Below are positions 19,744 to 28,235 of a DNA stretch of 28,235 nucleotides, in pieces. How positions within the stretch are numbered: position 1 is the first letter of the stretch; the number at the start of each line of letters is the position of its first letter. A model generated the notes under the pieces. That model was not told where the DNA came from. It worked only from the letters and a program-made list of their open reading frames with translations, and did not search any database. Source of the stretch: Silene noctiflora. Its lineage: Eukaryota > Streptophyta > Magnoliopsida > Caryophyllales > Caryophyllaceae. The position numbers and the translations under genes are program-made. The DNA lies in NCBI GenBank assembly GCA_009801015.1, contig VHZZ01014864.1, positions 2,667-30,901 on the forward strand, read 5' to 3'.

Positions 19744-20773
19744 AGTTTACCGGAATGTTAATGTTCAATGAAAGACACATCGATTCCCTATCTGCTCTCT
19801 TTTTTCGTAATTTTCTAAACATTTGAAATCCGGTTTATGGAAAACGAAAAAATTAATTATATATTCTTTCACAAGTGGAGTAGCCTATTTTGTATGCCGT
19901 AGATAGATTCGGTATAGTCATGATTTGATGTAATAGCGGGGGTAGGGATTCGAACCTGGAATCTATTGTCCACTATACCTCTTTCTTACAGTTATTCTAA
20001 AACATTTCGGAATTTCATTCCCTTTCCCTAGTTCGAACCAAACACCAACATCCACCACAATCATCACCCACCAACACCTTTGTGACTAATCGTTGCCGGC
20101 AACTCCTCTGACATTTGTACATGGATAATAACGAAATAAAAGGAAAAACTAGTTAAATTGTTTATGGAGGGGTTATAACGATCTACTCCTTTTATCCTCA
20201 AATGGGGTTGACGCACAAAAATGGTAACGCGGAAACCCGGTGTGGAAGCTAGAGGAGTTGGTATCCCCGCAGTTCATTATATGATGGGAGGAACAAAATA
20301 TGAGCTGATGAGTCGCCAAAGATGTAAGACTTAATACAATATTTATGGAGCTAAATATTTATTTCGCAACGGTTACCTCCAACAAATCCTCTATAATTGC
20401 TACAGGCTACAGCGTGGTAAGGTTTACATACGCCTAGTGTGATGGTCCGCACACAGTACTTACCGGACCATGACATTGAGCAGGGTAAGGATTAGGCACC
20501 CATGTGTGATTATTGTAGTCTCAAGGTGTCTTAAGAGTTGGTGCTCACAATCACAAGAGAGAGCTCATTGACTTTGTCAAATTGTCTCACGAAGCCATCT
20601 GACTCGGTTTAAATTTTGATGGACCCAAAAATAATCTGAAATGCATTGTTTCGAAATCAGCACAACAGTAATTGAGTAAATTGACCTTATTTAAACTGAC
20701 AAAAATAGCGCCGAACAATCAATTTTATGTCACGCTCTTTAATAATCAACATAAAAATTTAAAAACAAATAAC
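19744..20773. other. 3' flank of the RELCH-like gene and intergenic DNA
   Basis: The gene's 3' UTR should lie in the first 150-250 bases; no AATAAA is seen, though AT-rich runs (AAAAAATTAATTATATATTC at about 19846) could serve. A tRNA-like B box on the minus strand is at 19946-19956. A small perfect hairpin, ATGGTCCG/CGGACCAT, is at 20442-20449 and 20464-20471. No gene was found. Confidence 0.5.
19946..19956 (-). mobile_element. Possible SINE or tRNA relic (B box)
   Basis: The minus strand reads GGTTCGAATCC, a perfect Pol III B box, in the context TCCAGGTTCGAATCCC seen in tRNA-derived SINEs. An imperfect A-box-like word lies only 13 bases before it, too close for a tRNA. This supports only a relic. 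Confidence 0.3.
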
Positions 20774-20775
20774 TA

Positions 20776-20983
20776 CTCCCTCCGTCCCGGTCATTTGTTG
20801 TCATTTTCTATTTTAGGGTGTCTCAGTCATTTGTTGTCCTTTCTATTTTAGGATTGTATTTGATGAGTAATTTGATTTTTCACCTTCAATTTAGTCCACT
20901 TGTCATGTTATAATTGGTACTCTCCTCTTTCCTTAGTCTTTGTGCCAAAACCAAAGGACAATAAATGACCGGGACGGAGAGAG
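20776..20983. mobile_element. Stowaway MITE
   Basis: A 208-bp element with ends CTCCCTCCGTCCCGG and CCGGGACGGAGAGAG. Over 21 bases the termini differ at one position, and both sides are flanked by TA (20774-20775 and 20984-20985), the Tc1/mariner target. Internally, TCATTTGTTGTC recurs twice near the left end. It is non-coding. Confidence 0.92.
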
Positions 20984-21149
20984 TACTTTATTTATTAGAG
21001 ATATAATAATATCATTCTTATGATTATGATATTGTTATGTTATTAGGAAATATATCTTAATTGAATTAAGAAACTAGATCTTTGACAATATTGTATCTCA
21101 CAGACAGTTTAGGTAATCGACATATACTATATATTATATATATACGGGA

Positions 21150-21290
21150 AACTGATACGGTTACACTCGGTATATGGTATCTTTTATACCGAAAAGACTA
21201 CGATTACACTCGGTATGTGGAATTATTTCTACACCACAAGTAATATTTTGACATATGGCAATTGTGGATCCATAATAGAATCTTTTAATC
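21150..21290. repeat. Repeat with TACGGTTACACT motif, two internal units
   Basis: GATACGGTTACACTCGGTAT (21154 on) and GACTACGATTACACTCGGTAT-like sequence about 45 bases later form a diverged direct repeat. The second unit, through TAATATTTTGACATATGG, resembles 27240-27297 near the right end of the window. It is probably a decayed MITE family; the ends are not defined. Confidence 0.45.
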
Positions 21291-21299
21291 TTAAAATAT

Positions 21300-21642
21300 T
21301 TATCACTCATTCCAAATTTGAAGATCAAAATAAAGGAAATTATCCCAAGATTTAAAACTTTCCATTTTTTATTTTTTAACAATTCAGTAATTATTTCTTT
21401 ATTTTATTGGATTTCTTATTTTTTTTTAAATATGACTATAGTCTTTAACAAAATCATCATGACTATGTTTCCCTCCCACCTTGGCAACGTCCTTCCCCAA
21501 CCATCTGATCACCGAACTTCGATGATCATACCCAGTTGCCTCTCTGTCAACACCTATCTCGTCAAAGTCCCATATTGTCTCAACAACCCTCCGACAACCA
21601 TCTCCCCCATCGATCACACTAATTAACTATTTAAAATCCTTG
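21300..21642. other. AT-rich then C-rich spacer without a gene
   Basis: 21300-21440 is AT-rich; 21460-21620 is C-rich with many CCA/CCC words. The frames here (to 102 codons) show no domain and are poor in structure. Nothing else is seen. Confidence 0.5.
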
Positions 21643-21647
21643 ATTTT
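21643..21647 (+). repeat. Copia target-site duplication, left
   Basis: ATTTT, repeated at 26811-26815 just outside the other LTR. Confidence 0.85.
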
Positions 21648-21944
21648 TGATAAAATTGGCATACTAAATTCATCATTTATATTGCACTGTTGAAAAATGT
21701 AATTGAGACGAATTTTCTGTTGTGTTAAATTGATTTCTAGTCACTTCGTCTGACTGCATATGTACATAAAGGGTATATATACCAAACTACATTGAAGACA
21801 TAAATAAAACCTAGGACCTAGAAATATGGGCCAAGCCTCATGTTGGATCATATGTCCACTGATCTGTTGTGTTGACAGCTCCTTGTATACTCATTGGTTG
21901 TGTGGTCATAGTTGTATTATCACCCTTGGTACTGTCATCCAACA
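21648..21944 (-). repeat. 3' LTR of the Copia element
   Basis: 297 bp, TG...CA ends. Compared with the 5' LTR it lacks a 36-bp internal duplication and carries small indels. GGGTATATATA near 21770 supplies TATA-like sequence, read TATATATACCC on the element's strand. Confidence 0.93.
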
Positions 21945-21956
21945 CTCCCCCGCGAG
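21945..21956 (-). other. Polypurine tract of the Copia element
   Basis: The minus strand reads CTCGCGGGGGAG immediately before the 3' LTR start TGTTGG. The GGGGGAG run is the likely plus-strand primer site; the purine run is short and interrupted. Confidence 0.6.
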
Positions 21957-24900
21957 GTGGAGGATGATTGACGGAAATCATTCCCATCTTGTGCAAAAGA
22001 TCCCAATGTTGAGCAGAAGGAAGGATTGAAGGAAGGATTTTGGTAAACACATCAGCTACTTGAGAAGTAGTAGGGATATATCTTAATTGCAAAAGACCTT
22101 CCAAGACTTTGTCACGGGTAAAGTGACAGTCTAATTCAATGTGTTTCGTTCTTTCATGAAACACGAGGTTTTTGGCAATGTGGAGAGCACTTTAATTGTC
22201 ACAGTGAAGAGTCACAAGCTTCAAATTCTGAAAGCCTAGGTCTTCAAGAAGACGAACAAGCCAAGTAATCTCAGCCGCAGTTTGTGACATGGCTCTATAC
22301 TCTGCTTCAATTGATGAGCGAGATATAGTAGTTTGCTTTTTTTTCTTTTCCAACTAAGAGGAGAGGAACCCAAAAGTATAACCCAACCTGTGATGGATCT
22401 TCTTGTTGTGGGGCAGGCAGCCCAATCACTATCACAAAACGCTTGGAGAGTGATGTTGTCAGACCCTTTGAGAGAAATACCTTGCCCTGATGTTCCTTGT
22501 AGGTATTGGAGCACATGTCCAGCTGCTTGTAGATGGGGTGCTCTTGGGGTTTGCATATATTGGTTCAAAGTGTTGACAGCAAAGGATAAATATGGCCTTG
22601 TATGGGTAAGAAAATTCAGTTTACCAATTATCATTCGATAACGGCTTGGATTTGGTAACAATTCTCTATCTTCAGCTGTTAATTTATGATTGAGTGGAAG
22701 AGGGGTCACAACACTTCTCTTAGCGGAAAAACCTGTCTCTTGCAATAGTTCTTTTGTGAACTTTTTTGAGAAAGAACAATACCTTCTTGCAAATAGCTGA
22801 ATTCTAAACCAAGGAAATAATGCAATTTTCCCAAGTCTTTAATGCCAAAACTCAAGTTCAATTGTTTCTTCAAGTTTTCAATTTGTTGGACGTTGGTCCC
22901 TGTGACAAGAATGTCATCCACGTAAACTCCAACAATAGTAATGTCATGGCCTATCTTCATAATGAAAAGGCTGTAATCATTCTTGGATTGTTTGTAACCA
23001 AGACACTTCAGGAATTCACTAAGTTTAGTAAACCATTGTCGTGATGCTTGCTTAAGTTCATAAAGTAATTTTCTTAACCTGCAAACCTTGTTATCTGGAT
23101 TAGGAATACCCTCAGACATCCTCATATATACCTCCTCTTCTTGATCACCATGGATGAAAGCATTATTTTCATCCATTTGAAACAAATCCCACTTGTTTTG
23201 AACGGCAGTGTTGATGATTACCCTAATGGTACTCATTTTTATGACAGGTGAGAATGTTTCTTGAAAGTCTATGCCTTCTCTTTGGCTACACCCTCGAACA
23301 ACTAGTCTTGCTTTATGTCTTTTAAGAGAACCATCAGAGTTTAATTTCACCTTATAGACCCATTTGCATGAAATGGCCTTCTTTCCTTTTGGGAGGTCTG
23401 TGACAGTCCAAGTGTTATTGGATTGTAAAGCCTTTAGCTCATTTTCCATTGCTTTTATCCAATGTAGATCAATGGCAGCCTCTTTGTAATTGGTAGGTTC
23501 AATGTATGAAATGATATTGGGGATTTGAGATTTGGCAAGATCAGGTAAATTGTCAAAATGAACCATATTGCACCAGGAAAAACCATAAAATTGAGTCTCT
23601 TCCAAGCATGAAGGGATATTCAGCTCATAATATTTGAGGTGGGATGGAATTCTGTGAGTTCTGTTAGAAGCCCTCACAGGAACAGTTTGTTGAATGGGTT
23701 CTCTTGGTTGCTCCTCGGTAGTAGTTTCTGTCAAATTGACATGAGGTTCTTCTGAATTGGGAGCTGTCACCGTGCCAGAGAAAATGTGACCATTTTGAGC
23801 ATTTTCTTGGGTCTGATAGAAAAATATAGGATCATGGAATTGTTCAGGAGGATATGGCAAAGTATTGGACGTAAAATATTTTCCCAAATATATTGTGTGA
23901 AAGGGATAAATATGTTCATGGAATGTAACATCTCTAGAATGAAAGATGGTTTTGGTGTGAAGGTCTAACAATGTGTATGCCTTCTTTCCATATGGATATC
24001 CCAAAACCACACAAGGTCTAGCTCTGGGTTGGAATTTGTCCCTGTTCCTCTTTAAAGTAGAAGCAAAACATAAACAACCAAAAGCTCTCAAATGGGTGTA
24101 TGAGGGTGTTTGTTTGTAGAGAACTTCATAAGGTGTCTTGTTTTTTAGGTCAGTCGAAGGAAATCTGTTCACAAGATATGTGTCTGCTAATATGCGGTCC
24201 CCACAAAAGGTGATGGGAAGATTAGCATGAAAGTACAAACTCCTTGCAGTTTCAAGGAGGTGTTTGTGTTTTGTCTCAACGATCCCTTTCTGTTGAGGGG
24301 TGTCAACACAAGACGTTTGATGTATGATTCTCTTGGCCTCGTAATATTGCTTGGCTTGAATTTGAATTTCAGAAAATTCAAGGCCATTGTCACTTCTTAT
24401 CAATTTGACATGAGAATTAAATTATAATTCAATGTGGTTTATGAAAGCTTTGAGGATGGGAAAAGCATTACTTTTATGTGCCAGCAAGTGTGTCCAAGTA
24501 TTCCTTGAACAATCATCGACTATAGTTAGAAAATATGTATGTCCTGTGTGTGTCTCAACATGACAAGGTCCCCATAAGTCTACATGCAATATTTCAAACA
24601 TTTTATCTGAAATAGAATCACTAGGAGAAAAAGGCAATCTATGGAATCTAGCTTTGGGACAAATTTGACAAACACTTGAACCTCTTTGATTGAAGTTGGA
24701 GTTGATTATTACAGGCAAATGTTTCATCTTTGAAAAGGGAATATGTCCTAAACGACAATGTCAAATGTCTAAAGAAATACTATTACTAGAACTAGCAGAA
24801 CAAGCAACATTATCTTGGGTCTTGGAAGAATTCGTTTCTGCCAGGTAGAGTCCATTCTATGCTTTACCAAGAATCAAAGGAGTGCTCAATGCTGGGACCT

Positions 24901-26316
24901 AGAGAAGACACGAATCAGGTGTGAAAATGGTTTGAGAATTTAGTTTTTTGTTTAATATGTTGATGGAAATAAGACCGAATTTAAGGTCTGGGACATGAAG
25001 AACATTTTTGAGTAAAATGTTGTGTGAAAACCTCACTGATCCTACATTTTGAACTTTTACTCTACTTCTATTAGGTATGGTGATTTCCCATGTGGTTTTA
25101 GGTTTGGAGTAATCCTCAAATAAATGTAAATGGGGAGTGATGTGATCAGATGCCCCACTGTCTAAAATCCAAGGAATGCAAGTATTGATTTTACCTGCCA
25201 TCATAGCAAAATTTGCAGAAGATGAAGAGCCATTGTTGGTGTTGAGATTATTGAAGCTTGACACAAGTTGGGAGTATTCCTGCGCAGCAGTTGCAGTTGC
25301 ATTTCTTGGGTTGTTATATGTTGTTTCTCCGTCATCATGTTGTTGCATGCTAGGTTGTTTGCTGAATGTTTGCTGCAAACTTCTTCTTTCTCAACTCAGG
25401 GTGTAAAACGTAACACCTTTCATTGATATGCCCTTCCATGTTGCAGCGGCTGCAAAAGTAATTGTTCCTTTTTGGTCCACCACCACCGTTGTTTCCTCTG
25501 AAATTGCCAGAATTGTATTGATTGTTAGCATATCCTTTGCCATTCTTGTTGTCAAATCTTTGGCCATTGTTATTTTTCCCATCTCTTTGCTGTCATGGCT
25601 GAATTATCAAGGTTTATAGGACTTTGACTCACAATTTCTCTCTGTTTTTCTTCCTAAATGATGAGAGAATAGGCTACATTGATGGTTGGCCAAAGATCCA
25701 TCATCAGTATGATTCCCCTATGAGTGTTATAACTCTCATTTAAGCCCATGAGAAACTTGATAAGCCTCTTATTGTGCTCATGCTTGACAATTTCATCATA
25801 TGCACCGCACTTGCACCCACAAGTACACACAGGAATCCTCAAGATATTGTGAAGCTCTTCCCAAGCCCTTTTCAGTTTAGTGAAATAGGTAGACACAGAA
25901 TCTGACCCCTGACTGATCTCAGTTATCTGGCTGTGAACTTGGTAAAATTGAGCCCCATTAAATTGCTCAAACATCTCAACAACTTCTTCTCAAACTTCTT
26001 TTGCTGTGTCATAATACATCACAGTCTCTCCTATTTCATTTGATAGAGCCTTGATTATCCAAGAGATAGAATAAGCATTACACCTGTTCCACAACTCATA
26101 ATTTGCACTAGTTGAAGCAGGCATGGGAATTTTGCCATTAATGAAACCTAGTTTGTACTTGGCTGATAAGGCAATCAACATGAACCTTTTCCAAGATCCA
26201 AAACCAGCTCCATCAAATGGTTTAGAGACAATGAGTTGTCCAGGGTTGTCAGATGGATGGATATAGTAAGGGCTGTTGGTATCTATGGTGGTGTTCGGTG
26301 TTGGTGTGGATGTCAT
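21957..26316 (-). pseudogene. Copia gag-pol polyprotein, inactivated
   Basis: Read right to left. Gag begins at ATG 26316 (UBN2-like; in-frame stops at 25990-25992 and 25654-25656). A frameshift follows, then a CCHC zinc knuckle (CSRCNMEGHINERC, 25413-25454), another frameshift, and protease with ILDSGASDH (catalytic Asp near 25160). One frame then runs to about 22770 with stops at 24899, 24857, 24761 (in the pre-integrase CRLGH motif) and 24422. Integrase shows HVDLWGP, VDDCSR and RSDNG, with the third acidic residue in a GIVETKH motif. RT carries YVDD at 22913-22924. A frameshift in the A run near 22766 and another near 22338 break RT/RNase H; RNase H resumes with SSIEAEYRAM, has a stop at 22192-22194, then continues to VFTK. 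No functional protein is possible from this copy. Confidence 0.92.
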
Positions 26317-26465
26317 ATTGAAGCAGATGAATAAAACCGCAAAAAAAAGTTTGAAACTTTAAGCTAATGAGAGAAACACTAAAAAAAAGAAAAAAATATT
26401 GAACCTTTGATGCTAAACAGATGAACGTTCCTTGGATGTGAATGGATACGCAGAAGCGGATTTTA

Positions 26466-26481
26466 ACCCGCTCTGATACCA
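26466..26481 (-). other. Primer binding site for tRNA-iMet
   Basis: The minus strand reads TGGTATCAGAGCGGG directly after the 5' LTR with no spacer. TGGTATCAGAGC is complementary to the 3' end of plant initiator tRNA-Met and is the commonest Copia primer site. Confidence 0.93.
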
Positions 26482-26810
26482 TGATAAAATTGGCATACTG
26501 AATTCATCATTTATATTGCATTGTTGAAAAATATAATTGAGAGGAATTTTATGTTGTGTTAAATTGATTTCTAGTCACTTCGTTTGACTGCATATGTACA
26601 TGAGGGGTATATATAGCAAACTACATTGAAGACATAAATATAACCTAGGACCTAGAAATACGGGCCAAGCCTCATGTTGGACCCGGATGAGAAGTATGGG
26701 TCAGGCCTCATGTTGGATCATATGTCCACTGATCTGTTGTGTTGACAGCTCCTATACTCATTGGTTGTGTGGTCCTAGTTGTATTATCACCTTGGTTCTG
26801 TCATCCAACA
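26482..26810 (-). repeat. 5' LTR of the Copia element
   Basis: 329 bp. It contains a 36-bp imperfect tandem duplication (GGGCCAAGCCTCATGTTGGA, then GGGTCAGGCCTCATGTTGGA, at about 26662-26716) that is single in the 3' LTR and accounts for most of the length difference. Confidence 0.93.
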
Positions 26811-26815
26811 ATTTT
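26811..26815 (+). repeat. Copia target-site duplication, right
   Basis: ATTTT, matching 21643-21647. Confidence 0.85.
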
Positions 26816-27191
26816 CTCAAGTTTGCTAAATTATTTGTTTTTTTTCTTCCCATAAATCTCAATCAAGCCAAATTAGTTAATATACCGTTGAACTCCTTGA
26901 AGAATTGCATAATGATTAAGCAAATTATTGGCGTTAACTTTTTGTGAACGACGTAGGTTCGGTGATGGCGGCATTGTGAATGGCCAGGGCGGGAGAAAAA
27001 TAATTATGGGAGTATATAAAAAATAATTGTGAAATATGTTTTATTAGTATGAATTAATTAAATAATAATTATGCTTATAATATTAAATACTAACAATAAT
27101 TCACATAAAAACTGACTAATCCATTATTTTCAAAAAAAAAAAAATATTTCCCTCTTAATGCAGATTCTCCCTTCAAAGTAAAATAAATATT
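26816..27191. other. AT-rich spacer without a gene
   Basis: No frame, RNA gene or clear element was found. A short GC-richer patch (26948-26995, GGCGG and GGGCGGG words) interrupts the AT-rich sequence. Confidence 0.5.
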
Positions 27192-27302
27192 CTACCACAT
27201 GTCACATTATTATTGGTAGTGTATAAAAGAGGAAGATGTTACGGTTACACTTAATGTATACAATATTCTATACACTACCAATAGAATATTGACATTTGGA
27301 AG
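27192..27302. repeat. Inverted-repeat element (MITE-like)
   Basis: 27192-27225 and 27269-27302 form arms that pair at about 27 of 34 positions, including the 15-base stretch ATTGGTAGTGTATA-like block and its complement. The 43-base loop contains TTACGGTTACACTTAATG, which links it to the repeat at 21150-21290. It is non-coding; the superfamily is unknown. Confidence 0.5.
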
Positions 27303-28235
27303 AATCTACTACTATTAAGGAAATTTGTTAGTTTTAGAATTATAGTGAATATTTATCTTAATGTGATCTTTGATCAATATCTTGTAAAAGTTTCTAAATT
27401 GCTTTATTATAAAAAATTTTTTTTACTGTTGCTTAATCTAAAAAAATAAATAAAAAAAAAACCTAAAATTTTCTAAACCAACAATTCATCATAAAAAAAG
27501 TCTATTTCTTAACAAAAATTTTTACATAAAAAATCTAGTTCATTAATTAGACACGACGATATTAGTAAGGTCAATGAATCGATTCGATTTTAATATATAT
27601 GAGTCGATAACGTTGAAGATATTAATGATGTTAGTGATTTGGTTTGCTTTGCGTTAATAGCGGTATTGATTCAATGCCTTGATTTGGTTGTTGGAGAGAT
27701 GACGGTATGGGTAGTGGTTGGAATGACCAGGACGACGCACGGGGAGGACGAAGAGGTGGTTGGCGACGTGAATTAGCGGTGGTGGTCGCAACAACTTAGT
27801 AGTGGTGTAATTTAAACCAATCTCATGAAAAGGTGGTTGGAAGTGAGGAGGTTAGTGCGCTGGTGGGGGTGACGAGTTCACGTTGGTGTCAGATCTCGTT
27901 CGCTGGCGTGAGAGGTGGGCGGTTCTGGTAGCTGGGTTAATTTGTCGAGAAATCAACAATAATTGTTGTGGTGCGGTGGTGGGGATTGGCAGTAATAGGA
28001 AAACAACATAAAAGATGAAATAATATCTTACCAAATATGAAAAAATTATGGTGAAAATAAATTATTAATATTTTTGGAAAACTTTTAAATTTGCATTTTT
28101 TAATTTTTTTTCTCCTAAAATATAACAAAATTAAATTTAAAAAGATTGTTGGAGCCAGTGTCCTCCACAGTTAGTGTGATAACGTGTATAAATCTCTTAT
28201 AGGTTCACAGGGTATACTTTGTATTTAATCAGTTG
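27303..28235. other. AT-rich then G-rich terminal region, no gene called
   Basis: 27303-27640 is AT-rich with poly-A/T runs. 27690-27990 is G-rich with GGTGGTTGG and GGTGGTGG words; its complement (CCACCACC, CCAACCACC) resembles in composition the pyrimidine-rich interiors of TIR elements A and B, but no inverted ends were found. The frames here are short and lack domains. Confidence 0.45.

Larger units (their letters stand above)
21648..26810 (-). mobile_element. Full-length Ty1/Copia LTR retrotransposon
   Basis: A 5163-bp element on the minus strand with two LTRs (26482-26810 is 5', 21648-21944 is 3'), each TGTTGGATGACAG...TTTTATCA on that strand. It has a 5-bp duplication ATTTT, a tRNA-iMet primer site directly after the 5' LTR, and a GGGGGAG purine run directly before the 3' LTR. 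Domain order is gag, zinc knuckle, protease, integrase, reverse transcriptase, RNase H; integrase before RT defines Copia. By hand the LTRs differ at about 13 of 293 aligned positions plus indels, so the insertion is not recent. The coding region is inactive. Confidence 0.95.

Noticed and set aside
20442-20471. Transcription terminator or RNA gene at the ATGGTCCG hairpin
   Set aside because: An 8-bp stem with a 14-base loop is common by chance in plant intergenic DNA, and nothing else supports a function.
22333-22641. Plus-strand protein of 102 codons within the Copia element
   Set aside because: It is antisense to a clear RNase H/RT region.
1-28235. CRISPR array, bacterial operon or defence system
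   Set aside because: No regularly spaced direct repeats and no prokaryotic gene layout; all content is of plant nuclear type.

Overview
This is plant nuclear DNA, most likely from a eudicot. The evidence is one intron-rich gene with GT-AG introns plus one AT-AC intron, plant-type transposons of many classes (hAT, Copia, Gypsy, a Cassandra-type LTR, Stowaway MITEs, SINE-like pieces), and an AT-rich background. The species cannot be fixed from the sequence. There are no bacterial features.

Layout. 1-267 is an AT/TG microsatellite ending at an unresolved base (268). 269-915 looks like the 3' part of a Gypsy-type LTR that lies inside an old hAT transposase relic (about 916-2838). That relic is also split by a 348-bp solo LTR at 1601-1948 carrying an antisense 5S rRNA-like segment (Cassandra TRIM type). 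3195-3825 holds a polypurine tract and Gypsy-like LTR with a TATA box. A tRNA-like SINE head lies at about 4131-4183. From 4705 to about 9735 two related terminal-inverted-repeat elements sit in tandem; the first is split by a complete 3625-bp hAT element (4904-8528, 8-bp target duplication) with a decayed transposase gene.

The only intact gene is at 10186-19743 on the plus strand. Twenty coding exons join in frame to give 1177 residues, a LisH- and HEAT-repeat protein of the RELCH/KIAA1468 family. Its leader carries two short uORFs chained by overlapping stop/start codons up to the main ATG. Intron 1 holds a small hAT-type MITE, intron 14 opens with a (TC)n microsatellite, intron 16 holds a Stowaway-like element, and intron 18 is a clear U12-type AT-AC intron.

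Downstream, 19744-21642 has no gene but contains a textbook Stowaway MITE (20776-20983). A full-length Ty1/Copia element (21648-26810, minus strand) follows, with two LTRs, a tRNA-iMet primer site and a 5-bp target duplication; its polyprotein is disabled by stops and frameshifts. The last 1.4 kb is AT-rich with an inverted-repeat element and a G-rich stretch, and no convincing gene.

How it fits together: the RELCH-like gene is a host gene surrounded and invaded by successive transposon layers. The nesting gives a relative order of insertion: Cassandra and Gypsy after the first hAT copy, and the second hAT copy after TIR element A.
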